This document shows positions 40,650 to 50,759 of a stretch of DNA of 64,000 nt, one piece after another. Position 1 is the stretch's first letter. Each line of letters starts with the position of its first letter. This DNA is from Mesorhizobium sp. ORS 3324 (GTDB taxonomy: Bacteria > Pseudomonadota > Alphaproteobacteria > Rhizobiales > Rhizobiaceae). The position numbers and the translations under genes are program-made. A model generated the notes under the pieces. The model ran no database searches, was not told where the DNA came from, and saw only the letters and a program-made list of their open reading frames with translations. Location: assembly GCA_000824825.2 (NCBI GenBank), contig LM655194.1, forward strand, positions 491,632 through 555,631, written 5' to 3'.

Positions 40650-43600
40650 ATGGCAATGCGCGCGGCTCGTGGTCTCTCTATCCTTCTCATCATCTTTTTC
40701 GCCTTGAGCGGCGCGGCACTTGCGGCCGAAGCCCGGCGGATCGTGACGACGGACAATTCCGACTATTTCGGCTTCGACCTCAGATCCGACCAGAATGTCA
40801 GCCTCGACCAGTGCAAGACCACCTGCCTCGGCGACCCTGCCTGCCGTGCCTTCACCTACAACACCAAGGCCAGATGGTGCTTTCTCAAATCCGACTATAA
40901 CCAGCTCAAACCCTTCAGCGGCGCGGTCGCCGGCAAGATCGCCAAGGTCGATGGCGATCCCGACATCGGCGCCCCGCCGGCGCTTGCCTTCTTTCCCAAC
41001 TGGATGGCCGACCAGGCCCAGCAGTTCCGCAACAAGCTGACCGATCCGGCCTATGACAAGCCGACCGAAGGGCTGGCGGCGCTCGAGGCCGCCGCCGAGC
41101 AGGCGGCGCTGACCGGCGACCATCGCCTCGCCATGCAGAAATACCAGGCGGCGCTGTCCGTCCTGCCCGACGACGGCGCGCTCTGGCTGGCCCTGGCGCG
41201 CGAAACGCTTGGCGTGCAGCCGGCTGCCAACACTTCCGAACCGTCGACCTTGCCGGCAAACGTCACTTCGGCCGCCTTCAACGCCTACAAGCTGGCGCGC
41301 ACCGCAAAGACCCGCGCCGAGGCGCTGGCGCTGCTTGCCGCCGGCCTCGACAAGCGCGATCTCTTCCGGCCGGCGCTGCAGGCCTATGAGGCCAGCCTTG
41401 CGCTGGTGAATTCGCCAGCCGTCCAGGCCGACTATGCCGACCTCAAGGCGCGCAAAGGCTTCCGCGTCGTCGAGCACACCGTTGATGCGGATTCCTCTTC
41501 GCCGCGCATCTGCGCGCAGTTTTCCGAGGAACTGGTCAAGACCGGCGTCGACTATTCGCAATTCGTCACCGTCGACAACGCCGCCCCGAAGGCCGTCGAG
41601 GCCAAGGACAAGCAGATCTGCGTCGAAGGGCTGGAGCACGGCCAGCATTATGACGTGACTTTCCGCGCCGGCCTGCCCGCGGCCATCGGCGAGACGACCG
41701 CCGCCCCGGTCGTGCTGTCGATCTATGTCCAGGACCGCGCCCCGTCCGCGCGCTTCACCGGCGACAGCTTCGTGCTGCCGGCCGGCGCGCGACGCGGCAT
41801 CCCGGTCGTCACCGTCAACATGAACGCCGCCAAGATGAAGCTCTACCGCATCGGCGATCGTTCGCTGGCGCAGCTTCTGTCCGGCTATCAGTTCCTGCAT
41901 CAGCTCGACGGCTACGACATTTCCACCATTTCCGACCAGATGGGCGCGCCCGTCTGGGAAGGCACGCTCGACATCGCCAACGACCTCAACAAGGAGGTCA
42001 CCACCTCCTTCCCGGTGGACGAGGCGATCCCGCAGCGCAAGCCCGGGGTCTATGTGCTGACCGCCCAGCCGGTCGATGACAAGAGCGACGATTATGGTTC
42101 GCGCGCAACGCAATGGTTCGTGGTGTCCGACATCGGCTTGTCCACCTATACCGGGCAGGACGGGCTGAACGTCTTTGCCCGTTCGCTGGGCTCCGCCAAG
42201 CCGATCGCCGGCGCCGAGCTGACGCTGCTTGCCAAGAACAATGAGATCCTGGGCACGACAACCACCGATGCTGAAGGCCACGCGGTCTTCAACCCGGGCC
42301 TCACCCGCGGCGAGAACGGCATGGTGCCGGCCGTGTTGATGGCCAAGCAGGGCGACAGCGACTTCGTCTTCCTCGACATGGGCAAGGCCGGTTTCGATCT
42401 GTCGGACCGCGGCGTCGCCGGCCGCGCCGCGCCCGGCGCGCTCGACGTCTATGCCTGGACCGAGCGCGGTATCTACCGCGCCGGCGAGGATGTGCATGTC
42501 GCGGCCCTTGCCCGCGACGGCGCCGCCAAGGCGGTCGAGAACCTGCCGTTGACCTTCATCTTCACGCGTCCCGACGGCGTCGAGAACCGCCGCATCATAA
42601 GCAATGGTGAGTCCGCCGGCGGCCACGCGGTCGACCTGCCGCTCGAGCCGAACGCCATGCGCGGCACCTGGACGGTGTCGATCTACACCGATCCCAAGCA
42701 GTCGCCGGTGGCGAGCCAGATGTTCCTGGTCGAGGATTTCGTGCCGGATCGCATCGAGTTCGACCTAACGGCCGACAAGAAGGAGATCGCCCAGGGCGAG
42801 ACCGCCAATGTCAGCGTCGACGGCCGTTTCCTCTATGGCGCGCCGGCTGCCGGCCTTGCGCTCGAAGGCGAGATGACGCTGTCGACCACAGAGAGCTGGG
42901 ACCGTTTCAAGGACTTCACCTTCGGCTTGGCCGACGAGCAGTCGGCCGAACCGACGGTGACGCCCTTGGCCAACCTTCCCGTCGTCGGCGATAACGGCAA
43001 GGCGACCTTTCCGGTCTCGATCGACCAGTTGCCTTCGACCACCAAGCTGGTCAACGCCAAGGTCACCGTTCGCATGCGCGAAGCCGGCGGCCGCGCCGTC
43101 GAGCGTTCGCTCGACATCGCCGTCCATCCGGAAAAGGACATGATCGGCATCCGCCCCGACTTCGAAGACGACGAGGTGCCGCAAGGCGGGACCGCGAAGT
43201 TCAGCATCATCGCCGTCGATCCGAACGGCAAGCGCGAGGAGCTGAAAGGCGCGCAGTGGTCGCTGGTCAAGGTCGAGCGCAATTACCAATGGTATCGTTC
43301 CAACAATTCCTGGAACTATGAAGCGGTGAACCTCACCAAGGCCGTCGCCAACGGCCAGATCGACCTGAAGGCCGACGGCGAGGCGACCGTGTCGCTTCCC
43401 GTCGACTGGGGCCGCTACCGGCTCGAGGTCGAGACAGCCGACCCGGACGGTCCGGCGACCAGCTATGAGTTCGACGCCGGCTGGTATGTCGCCTCGACCA
43501 CCACCGAGACCCCGGACGGCCTCGAGATCGCCCTCGACAAGGATACTTACGCCGCGGGCGAGGTCGCCAAGCTGAAGGTCTCGCCGCATTTCGCCGGCGA

Positions 43601-46130
43601 ACTGCTCGTCACCATCGGTGCCGAGAAGCTCTTGAAGACCGTCACCGCCTCGGTGCCTGCCGGCGGCAGCACGGTCGACATTCCTGTCGGCGACGACTGG
43701 GGCGCCGGCGCCTATGTCACGGCGACTTTGTTCCGGCCGGGCGATGCCGAGCAGTCACGCATGCCGGCCCGCGCCATCGGCATCAAATGGCTGACCGTCG
43801 ATCCGGGCTCGAAGAAGCTTGCCGTCAGGCTGACGCCGCCCGAGAAGACCGCGCCGCGCCAGCAGCTGTCGATCCCGGTCGCCGTCACCGGCGCTCAAGC
43901 CGGCAGCAACGCCTATGTGATGGTCGCCGCCGTCGATGTCGGCATCCTCAACCTCACCAACTATAAGGCGCCCGATCCGGAGGACTGGTTCTTCGGTCAG
44001 CGCATGCTGGGTCTCGAGATCCGCGACCTCTACGGCCGCCTGATCGACGGCTCGCTCGGCACCACCGGCAAGTTGCGGACCGGCGGCGACGGCGCCAACA
44101 TGCAATCGCAAGGCAGCCCGCCGACCGAGAAGCTGGTCGCCTTCTTCTCCGGCCCGGTCGAGCTCGACGCCAACGGCAAGGCGCGGGTCGACTTCGACAT
44201 CCCGCAGTTCAACGGCACCGTGCGCGTCATGGCCGTCGCCTGGAGCAAGGAGGCGGTCGGCCACGCTCAAACCGACGTCATCGTGCGCGATCCGGTGGTG
44301 ATCACCGCCGGCCTGCCGCGCTTCCTGGCGCCCGGCGATGCAGCGACCATGCGCCTCGACATCGCCGACACCGACGGTCCTGCCGGCGATTACAAGCTCT
44401 CGGTCACCACGACGGGCGACCTTTCGACCGGCGACAAGCCCCTGCCCGAGAAGGTGACGCTTAGCCAGGGCAAGCGGCAGTCGCTCTCCTTCCCGCTGAT
44501 CGCGCGGACGGCGGGCGACGCTTCGGTCACCGTCAAGCTCGCGCATGACAGCGGCACCGAAGTCGAGCAGACGCTCTACCTGCCGGTGCGCCCGGCGCAG
44601 CTTCCGGTCACCAACCGTATGGTGGTCGACCTGAAGCCCAATGGCGGCGCTTTGCGCGTCGACAAGGAGCTGCTCGCCGCCAGCCTTCTCGACGGCGCTT
44701 CGGTGAGCGTCGGCGTTTCGCAGGCGGCAGCCTTCGACGTGCCCTCGCTGCTGATGAGCCTCGACCGCTACCCCTATGGCTGCGCCGAGCAGACCACCAG
44801 CCGCGCCATGCCGCTGCTCTATGTCAACGACATGGCCAAAAGCATCGGCATGGAGAGCGATCCCGAGCTGCATGGCCGCATCCAGGACGCCATCTACAAG
44901 GTGCTGAGCTACCAGGCCTCCGGTGGCAGCTTCGGCCTCTGGGGTCCGGGCTCCGGCGATCTCTGGCTCGATGCCTATGTCACCGAGTTCCTGACCAGGG
45001 CGCGCGAGCAGAAATACGACGTGCCGGCGCAGGCGATGAACCAGGCGCTGAACAACCTGCAGAACTCGCTCGGCTACGACCAGAGCGTCCAGGATCGCGG
45101 CAGCGACATCGCCTATGCGCTCTATGTGCTTGCCCGCAATAAGAAGGCCTCGATCGGCGACCTGCGCTATTATGCCGACACGCAGCTCGAAGCCTTCTCC
45201 AGCCCGATGGCGGTCGCGCAGCTCGCGGCGAGCCTGGCGCTCTATGGCGACACGCAGCGTTCGGAATCGACCTTCCAGACGGCGCTGCGGCTGGCGCAGG
45301 CGAGCACCGAGTACGACTACTATCGCTACGACTACGGCTCGCCGCTGCGTGACGGCGCGGCGATGCTGGCGCTGGCGGCGGAATCGAAGCCGGTGCCGAG
45401 CATCATGCCGCAGCTGATCCGGCTTGTCGGCAGAGAACGCGCCGACGCCCGCTGGACGAGCACGCAGGATGAATCCTGGATGCTGCTCGCCGCGCGGGCA
45501 CTGAAGGAAGGCAATAATTCAATCATGCTTTCCGTCAATGGCGCGCCGCATTCCGGCGGCTATTCCGACCGGGTCGCCGGCAGTGAACTGGTTGACAGCC
45601 CGCTCACCATCGCCAACACCGGCAAGACGCCGCTGCAGGCGGTGGTCACCGCGGTCGCCGCACCGGTCGAGCCGCTGCCGGCCGGCGGCGACGGCTTCAC
45701 CATCGGGCGCACCTATTACAAGCTCGACGGCACCGAGGCCAACGTCACCGAGGCCAAGCAGAACGAGCGCTATGTGGTCGTTCTCAAGGTCTATGAGCAG
45801 AACAACTGGCCCTCGCGCCTGCTGATCACCGACCTGTTGCCGGCCGGCTTCGAGATCGACAATCCGAGCCTGGTCTCCAGCGCGCAACTGTCGAACTTCT
45901 CCTGGCTGGCGCAGACCGACGCCGCGCATCTGGAGTTCCGCGACGACCGCTTCGTCGCCGCCTTCAACCCCAACGAGGGCGACGGCGACCGCAACATCAC
46001 GCTGGCCTATGTCGTGCGCGCCGTGACACCTGGCACCTATGCCCATCCGGCGGCGACAGTCGAGGACATGTACCGGCCGCAATATTCGGCCCGCACCGCC
46101 TCCGGCATGATGGAGGTCAAGGCGGAGTAG
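40650..46130 (+). CDS. Bacterial alpha-2-macroglobulin with N-terminal PAN domain and thioester motif
   Basis: Large predicted periplasmic protein of 1826 residues, thought to trap foreign proteases entering the periplasm. A Sec signal (LSILLIIFFALSGAALA) lacks a lipobox, unlike the E. coli lipoprotein. Next come a PAN/apple-like domain (about 30-95; cysteines 55, 59, 65, 77), a TPR-like stretch (about 145-250), MG domains and the thioester motif GCAEQ at about 1377-1381 (C1378, Q1381). GGGAGG is 6 bases before the ATG at 40650, which fixes the start. pbpC follows, a known partnership with PBP1C in peptidoglycan repair and defence. Confidence 0.93.
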   Translation: MAMRAARGLSILLIIFFALSGAALAAEARRIVTTDNSDYFGFDLRSDQNVSLDQCKTTCLGDPACRAFTYNTKARWCFLKSDYNQLKPFSGAVAGKIAKVDGDPDIGAPPALAFFPNWMADQAQQFRNKLTDPAYDKPTEGLAALEAAAEQAALTGDHRLAMQKYQAALSVLPDDGALWLALARETLGVQPAANTSEPSTLPANVTSAAFNAYKLARTAKTRAEALALLAAGLDKRDLFRPALQAYEASLALVNSPAVQADYADLKARKGFRVVEHTVDADSSSPRICAQFSEELVKTGVDYSQFVTVDNAAPKAVEAKDKQICVEGLEHGQHYDVTFRAGLPAAIGETTAAPVVLSIYVQDRAPSARFTGDSFVLPAGARRGIPVVTVNMNAAKMKLYRIGDRSLAQLLSGYQFLHQLDGYDISTISDQMGAPVWEGTLDIANDLNKEVTTSFPVDEAIPQRKPGVYVLTAQPVDDKSDDYGSRATQWFVVSDIGLSTYTGQDGLNVFARSLGSAKPIAGAELTLLAKNNEILGTTTTDAEGHAVFNPGLTRGENGMVPAVLMAKQGDSDFVFLDMGKAGFDLSDRGVAGRAAPGALDVYAWTERGIYRAGEDVHVAALARDGAAKAVENLPLTFIFTRPDGVENRRIISNGESAGGHAVDLPLEPNAMRGTWTVSIYTDPKQSPVASQMFLVEDFVPDRIEFDLTADKKEIAQGETANVSVDGRFLYGAPAAGLALEGEMTLSTTESWDRFKDFTFGLADEQSAEPTVTPLANLPVVGDNGKATFPVSIDQLPSTTKLVNAKVTVRMREAGGRAVERSLDIAVHPEKDMIGIRPDFEDDEVPQGGTAKFSIIAVDPNGKREELKGAQWSLVKVERNYQWYRSNNSWNYEAVNLTKAVANGQIDLKADGEATVSLPVDWGRYRLEVETADPDGPATSYEFDAGWYVASTTTETPDGLEIALDKDTYAAGEVAKLKVSPHFAGELLVTIGAEKLLKTVTASVPAGGSTVDIPVGDDWGAGAYVTATLFRPGDAEQSRMPARAIGIKWLTVDPGSKKLAVRLTPPEKTAPRQQLSIPVAVTGAQAGSNAYVMVAAVDVGILNLTNYKAPDPEDWFFGQRMLGLEIRDLYGRLIDGSLGTTGKLRTGGDGANMQSQGSPPTEKLVAFFSGPVELDANGKARVDFDIPQFNGTVRVMAVAWSKEAVGHAQTDVIVRDPVVITAGLPRFLAPGDAATMRLDIADTDGPAGDYKLSVTTTGDLSTGDKPLPEKVTLSQGKRQSLSFPLIARTAGDASVTVKLAHDSGTEVEQTLYLPVRPAQLPVTNRMVVDLKPNGGALRVDKELLAASLLDGASVSVGVSQAAAFDVPSLLMSLDRYPYGCAEQTTSRAMPLLYVNDMAKSIGMESDPELHGRIQDAIYKVLSYQASGGSFGLWGPGSGDLWLDAYVTEFLTRAREQKYDVPAQAMNQALNNLQNSLGYDQSVQDRGSDIAYALYVLARNKKASIGDLRYYADTQLEAFSSPMAVAQLAASLALYGDTQRSESTFQTALRLAQASTEYDYYRYDYGSPLRDGAAMLALAAESKPVPSIMPQLIRLVGRERADARWTSTQDESWMLLAARALKEGNNSIMLSVNGAPHSGGYSDRVAGSELVDSPLTIANTGKTPLQAVVTAVAAPVEPLPAGGDGFTIGRTYYKLDGTEANVTEAKQNERYVVVLKVYEQNNWPSRLLITDLLPAGFEIDNPSLVSSAQLSNFSWLAQTDAAHLEFRDDRFVAAFNPNEGDGDRNITLAYVVRAVTPGTYAHPAATVEDMYRPQYSARTASGMMEVKAE

Positions 46131-46165
46131 TGGTGGTGCTGACGACCATGACCGGGGCGACGGCG

Positions 46166-46356
46166 CTGCCCCTCATCCGCCTGCCGGCACCTTCTCCGGC
46201 ACCTTCTCCCCGTCTAGAGACGGGGAGAAGGGGATTGTCGCGATTGTCGGCACCTATTCTGCAGCGTTGGAAATTGGCGAAAGCCCCTGCGCGGGCCCCT
46301 TTCTCCCCGTCACTATACGGGGAGAAATGACCGGCAGGGCAATGAGGGGCAGCGCC
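46166..46356. repeat. Mosaic repeat family B copy 3, ending at the pbpC start codon
   Basis: The same layout as 12961-13135: CTCATCCGCCTGCCGGCACC with a duplicated CACCTTCTCCCCG/GGCACCTTCTC stretch, a CTTCTCCCCGTCTAGAGACG hairpin, middle word ATTCTGCAGCGTTGG, a second TTTCTCCCCGTCACTATACG hairpin and an end GGCAGGGCAATGAGGGGCAG. It finishes directly at the ATG of pbpC (46357), and its GAGGGG could act as the ribosome site. Confidence 0.75.
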
Positions 46357-48447
46357 ATGCTTTCCAAGATATTTCTGCGTCGAACAGCCGTCGCCGGGAT
46401 TTCGCTAACCGGCTTCGCGGCGCTTTCCATTACCGCTCTCTGGGAGCTCGACCGCGCCTTCCCGCCGCCGCTGCCGGCGACGCTGACGGTCTCGACCGAG
46501 GTGCAGGATCGTGACGGCCAGCTCTTGCGCGCCTTCGCCACGCCGGACGGCTACTGGCGGCTGGAAACCCGGCTCGACCAGGTCGACAGAGAGTTCGTCG
46601 ACATGCTCGTCGCCTATGAGGACAAGCGCTTTTGGGATCACCGGGGCGTCGACGTGCTGGCGCTCTGCCGCGCCGCCGGTCAGTTCGTCACCAGCGGTCA
46701 CATCGTTTCCGGCGGCTCGACCCTGTCGATGCAGCTTGCCCGACTGATCGAGCCGCGCGACAGCCGCAGCCTCGCCTCCAAGCTCAAGCAGATCCTGCGC
46801 GCCGTCCAGATCGAGCGGCGGCTGTCCAAGCGCGAGATCCTCGAGCGCTACCTGACCCTGGCGCCCTATGGCGGCAATCTTGAAGGCGTGCGCGCGGCTT
46901 CGCTCGCCTATTTCGGCAAGGAGCCGAAGCGGCTGACCGTTTCGGAATCGGCGCTGCTCGTGGCGCTGCCGCAACTGCCGGAAAAACGCCGGCCCGACCG
47001 CAATCTCGACATCGCGCACGCCGCGCGCGACCGGGTGCTCGCCCGCATGGTTTCGGCCGGCCTGCTCGGCGAACGCGAAGCCGCGCGCGCCGCCCTAGAC
47101 GACGTTTCCGGCCTGCGCCGCAAGCTGCCAGCGCTGGCGGCGCACGCTTCCTATGCCATGCTGCCCAAAGCCGAGCCCGGCAAGCCGCTGCAGCTCACCG
47201 TCCGCAGGAGCGTCCAGCAAGGGCTGGAGCAGGTGGCGAAGGACGCCGCCAGGAAGCTCGGGCCCAAACTGTCCGTCGCCATGGTGATGGCCGACGCGCG
47301 CACCGGCGACATCCTCGGCGAGGTCGGCTCGGCCGATTTCTTCGACGCCGGCCGTTCCGGCTGGATCGACATGACCAAGGTCCTGCGCTCGCCCGGCTCG
47401 ACGCTGAAGCCGTTCATCTATGGGCTCGCCTTCGAGCAGGGCCTGGTGGCGCAGGAGACCATCATCGAGGACAGCCCGGCCGATTTCGGCGGCTACCGGC
47501 CGAAGAACTTCGACATGGGCTACCAGGGCGATGTGAGCGTCCGCCAGGCACTGCAATTGTCGCTCAACGTTCCGGCGATCCGGGTGCTCGACGCCGTCGG
47601 CCCGGCGCGGCTGACGGCGCGCTTCCGCCAGGCAGGCGTCAATCCGGTCCTGCCGATCAACGAGGCGCCAGGCCTGGCGATCGGACTTGGCGGTGTCGGC
47701 ATCACGTTGCGCGACCTGGTGCAGCTCTATACCGGCCTTGCTAATGGCGGCAAGATGCACACGCTGCATGACGGCACCGAGCCGGCCAATGCCGAGCGCG
47801 CCACCGCCACCATCCTCGACGACCAGGCCGCCTGGCAAATCGACGACATATTGTCCGGCGTGAAACCGCCTGAGGGTGCCATGCAGCGCGGCATCGCCTA
47901 CAAGACCGGCACCTCCTACGGCTACCGCGACGCCTGGTCGGTCGGCTTCGACGGCCGCTATGTGCTGGGTGTCTGGGTCGGCCGCGCCGATGCCAGCCCG
48001 ATACCCGGCCTTTCCGGCTATGTGTCGGCGGCGCCGATCCTGTTCGAGGGCTTCGTCCGTTCCGGGCTGGCCAGCGTGCCGCTGCCAGGCCGGCCGCCTG
48101 GCGTCTTCAATCCCAAACGCGAGGAACTGCCGGTGACGCTCGCCCGCTTCGGCGCCGGCTCGGACGGGCTGGTGCAGGCCACGCCGACCGAGCCGGCACC
48201 CACCATCATCTTCCCGCCGGACGGCGCCCGCGTCGATCTCGCCACCAATTCGGCCGACGCCACGCCCCTGGTACTAAAGCTCCAGGGTGGCCGTGCGCCC
48301 TTCCGCTGGCTCGCCAACGGCAAGCCGCTCGCCGGCGTCGACCGCCGCCGCACCGCGACCTGGCAGCCGGACGGCACCGGCTACTCGACGCTGACCGTCA
48401 TCGACGCCGCCGGCCGCGCGGCCAGCGTGAAGGTTTTCGTTGAATAG
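46357..48447 (+). CDS. pbpC: Penicillin-binding protein 1C (bifunctional class A)
   Basis: Inner-membrane peptidoglycan synthase of 696 residues. The N-terminal anchor (ILRRTAVAGISLTGFAALSITALW region) leads to a GT51 glycosyltransferase: E88 in YEDKRFWDHRG and GGSTLSMQLAR. The transpeptidase domain has S348 in SPGSTLKPF, S402-L-N and K516-T-G. The C-terminal BiPBP_C domain (about 610-696; IIFPPDGARVDLA, FRWLANGKPL) is typical of PBP1C. The start at 46357 is chosen because upstream codons are repeat DNA. It lies downstream of the alpha-2-macroglobulin gene, with a repeat between. Confidence 0.94.
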   Translation: MLSKIFLRRTAVAGISLTGFAALSITALWELDRAFPPPLPATLTVSTEVQDRDGQLLRAFATPDGYWRLETRLDQVDREFVDMLVAYEDKRFWDHRGVDVLALCRAAGQFVTSGHIVSGGSTLSMQLARLIEPRDSRSLASKLKQILRAVQIERRLSKREILERYLTLAPYGGNLEGVRAASLAYFGKEPKRLTVSESALLVALPQLPEKRRPDRNLDIAHAARDRVLARMVSAGLLGEREAARAALDDVSGLRRKLPALAAHASYAMLPKAEPGKPLQLTVRRSVQQGLEQVAKDAARKLGPKLSVAMVMADARTGDILGEVGSADFFDAGRSGWIDMTKVLRSPGSTLKPFIYGLAFEQGLVAQETIIEDSPADFGGYRPKNFDMGYQGDVSVRQALQLSLNVPAIRVLDAVGPARLTARFRQAGVNPVLPINEAPGLAIGLGGVGITLRDLVQLYTGLANGGKMHTLHDGTEPANAERATATILDDQAAWQIDDILSGVKPPEGAMQRGIAYKTGTSYGYRDAWSVGFDGRYVLGVWVGRADASPIPGLSGYVSAAPILFEGFVRSGLASVPLPGRPPGVFNPKREELPVTLARFGAGSDGLVQATPTEPAPTIIFPPDGARVDLATNSADATPLVLKLQGGRAPFRWLANGKPLAGVDRRRTATWQPDGTGYSTLTVIDAAGRAASVKVFVE

Positions 48448-48783
48448 AATACGGCAAGCGATTCCGCGCATTGCGTTTGTTGAGGGTCGAACGGCGCGAG
48501 GCACCCCCCTCCCTCTGGCCTGCCGGCCAGAGGGGGTGCCTCGCGCCGACCTTCGCTCTCCTGCCCGTAATCTCCTCCCCGCCGCCGATCCCTTGCCCTC
48601 CCCGCGACCGCTCCTAATTACGCCGGCTGACGAGGAGCCGCGCCACCGTCATTTGAGGAAGATATTTCCTCGATTACCCGAAGCCCGACGAAAAATTTCT
48701 GCGGGGAGATGAAAAAGGCAACATTCAATGCATCTAATTTCTATAAATTCGGTAGAGTTCAGCCGTCATCAACGGAGGCGGAA
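48448..48783. repeat. Intergenic region with a long imperfect palindrome
   Basis: This 336-base gap holds a strong stem at 48493-48547: GGCGCGAGGCACCCC at the left and GGGGTGCCTCGCGCC at the right, with inner CCTCTGGC/GCCAGAGG and a TGCCG loop; the left arm has a few extra bases. It probably ends the pbpC transcript and belongs to the rhizobial palindromic-unit families. The remainder (48548-48735) shows no gene; the sulfate-operon promoter should lie at its right end. Confidence 0.6.
48736..48750. promoter_or_regulatory. AATTT-n4-AAATT palindrome / CTATAAATTC motif before the first sulfate-binding protein
   Basis: AATTTCTATAAATT (48736-48749) is an inverted repeat with 5-base arms; it overlaps CTATAAATTC (48741-48750), which recurs as CTATAGTTTC at 52905 before the second sulfate-binding gene at a similar distance (33 and 28 bases). 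It may be a -10 element or a regulator site. Confidence 0.4.
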
Positions 48784-49812
48784 ATGACCAACCCTCATTT
48801 CAGGAAACTGCTCGGCGCGCTGGTCGCCACGTCTGTCCAGTTCGGCACGCTCGGTTTCGCGTTCGCCGATACGACCATTCTGAACGTGTCCTACGACCCG
48901 ACACGTGAACTCTACAAGGCCTATGACGAGGCCTTCGCCGCGCATTGGAAGGCCGAGACCGGCGAAACCGTCACCATCCAGCAGTCGCATGGCGGATCGG
49001 GCGCGCAGGCCCGCGCCGTGATCGACGGCCTCGACGCCGATGTCGTGACGCTGGCGCTCGAAGGCGACATCAACGCCATCGCCACGAAGACGAAGAAGAT
49101 CAAGCCGGACTGGCGCACGAAGTTCGAGAATAACTCCGCGCCCTATACCTCGACCATCATCTTCCTGGTGCGCAAGGGCAATCCCAAAGGCATCCACGAC
49201 TGGAACGATCTGATCAAGGACGGCGTCCAGGTGATCACGCCGAACCCGAAGACCTCAGGCGGCGCGCGCTGGAACTATCTTGCCGCCTGGGCCTACGCCA
49301 ACGCCAATGACGGTAACGACGAGGCCAAGACCAAGGAATTCGTCGGCAAGCTCTATGCAAACGTCCCGGTGCTCGATACCGGCGCGCGCGGCTCGACGGT
49401 GACCTTCGCGCAGAAGGGTCTCGGCGACGTGCTGATCGCTTGGGAGAACGAGGCCTATCTCGCGCTCGACGAATTCGGCGCCGGCAATTTCGACATCGTC
49501 TATCCGCCGACCTCGATCCTGGCCGAACCGCCGGTCGCCGTGGTCGATGCCAATGTCGACGCCAAGGGCACGCGCAAGGTTGCCGAGGCCTATCTCGGCT
49601 GGCTCTATTCCAAGGAGGGCCAGACGCTGATCGCCAAGAACCACTACCGCCCGGCCAAGCCCGACCTGGTACCGGCCGAGGATCTCGCCAAGCTGCCGCC
49701 GATCAAGCTTGTCAGCATCGACGACCCGCAATTCGGCGGCTGGAAGAAGGCGCAGCCTTACCATTTCGGCGACGGTGGTGTATTCGACCAGATTTATAAG
49801 CCGGCCCAGTAA
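48784..49812 (+). CDS. Sulfate/thiosulfate ABC transporter substrate-binding protein (copy 1)
   Basis: Periplasmic sulfate-binding protein of 342 residues (Sbp/CysP family). The signal peptide ([20 protein letters not shown]) is followed by the family start [19 protein letters not shown], the anion-site motif [17 protein letters not shown] and [25 protein letters not shown] is 6 bases before the ATG at 48784. It heads the operon with cysT, cysW and cysA. It differs clearly from the second copy at 52943. Confidence 0.93.
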   Translation: MTNPHFRKLLGALVATSVQFGTLGFAFADTTILNVSYDPTRELYKAYDEAFAAHWKAETGETVTIQQSHGGSGAQARAVIDGLDADVVTLALEGDINAIATKTKKIKPDWRTKFENNSAPYTSTIIFLVRKGNPKGIHDWNDLIKDGVQVITPNPKTSGGARWNYLAAWAYANANDGNDEAKTKEFVGKLYANVPVLDTGARGSTVTFAQKGLGDVLIAWENEAYLALDEFGAGNFDIVYPPTSILAEPPVAVVDANVDAKGTRKVAEAYLGWLYSKEGQTLIAKNHYRPAKPDLVPAEDLAKLPPIKLVSIDDPQFGGWKKAQPYHFGDGGVFDQIYKPAQ

Positions 49813-49907
49813 GGCCAGACGGCGGGCGGGCCCGATCCGGCACGCCTTCCGAAAGTGACTGCAAACAGCCATTCTGGTTTTAACAGTAAGGGACGACCCA
49901 GGACAGC

Positions 49908-50759
49908 ATGAACACAGCACCCGCCAAGGCGGGGTGGCGATTCAGACAGCCGAGTGTCATTCCGGGCTTCGGATTGACGCTCGGCTTCTCGCTTGCCTAC
50001 CTCACGCTCATCATCCTCATCCCGCTCTCGGGGCTGGTCTGGCGTTCGGCCGCGCTCGGCTGGACCGACTTCTGGGCGATAGCCGCCGACCGGCGCACCC
50101 TCAACGCGCTGAAGATCAGCTTCGGCGCCGCCTTCATCGCCGCCGCGGTCAATGTCGTCTTCGGCACGATCGTCGCCTGGGTGCTGGTCCGTTATCGGTT
50201 CCCCGGCCGCCGCATCGCGGATGCGATGGTCGACCTGCCCTTCGCGTTGCCGACGGCCGTCGCCGGCATCGCGCTCACCACGCTCTATGCGCCGAACGGC
50301 TGGATCGGCCATCTGCTGATGCCGCTCGGCATCAAAGTCGCCTACACGCCGCTCGGCATAGTTATCGCGCTGGTCTTCATCGGCCTACCTTTTGTCGTGC
50401 GCACCGTCCAGCCTATCATGGAGGAGATCGACAAGGAGGTGGAAGAAGCAGCGGCCTCGCTCGGTGCGAACCGCTTCCAGATTATCACCCGCGTCCTGTT
50501 TCCGGGGCTGGCGCCGGCGATCGTCACCGGCTTTTCGCTGGCCTTCGCGCGCGGCGTCGGCGAATACGGCTCCGTTATCTTCATCGCCGGCAACTTGCCG
50601 TTCAAATCCGAAATCGCGCCGCTTCTGATCGTCATCCGGCTCGAGGAGTACAACTATGCAGCGGCCACCGCGATAGCTGCGATCATGCTGGCGCTGTCCT
50701 TCCTGATGCTGCTTGTGATCAATCTGGTGCAGTCGTGGAGCCGCAAACGCTATGGCTGA
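49908..50759 (+). CDS. cysT: Sulfate/thiosulfate ABC transporter permease CysT
   Basis: Inner-membrane permease of 283 residues with about six hydrophobic segments. CysT-type motifs: [27 protein letters not shown] at the N-terminus, [21 protein letters not shown] and the EAA loop [23 protein letters not shown]. The partner cysW starts 8 bases before its stop. It imports sulfate or thiosulfate with CysW, CysA and a binding protein for cysteine synthesis. Confidence 0.94.
   Translation: MNTAPAKAGWRFRQPSVIPGFGLTLGFSLAYLTLIILIPLSGLVWRSAALGWTDFWAIAADRRTLNALKISFGAAFIAAAVNVVFGTIVAWVLVRYRFPGRRIADAMVDLPFALPTAVAGIALTTLYAPNGWIGHLLMPLGIKVAYTPLGIVIALVFIGLPFVVRTVQPIMEEIDKEVEEAAASLGANRFQIITRVLFPGLAPAIVTGFSLAFARGVGEYGSVIFIAGNLPFKSEIAPLLIVIRLEEYNYAAATAIAAIMLALSFLMLLVINLVQSWSRKRYG

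Noticed and set aside
40395..42626. Open frame of about 740 codons on the minus strand
   Set aside because: Antisense to the alpha-2-macroglobulin start region, whose plus-strand gene has a good ribosome site, signal peptide and PAN domain.
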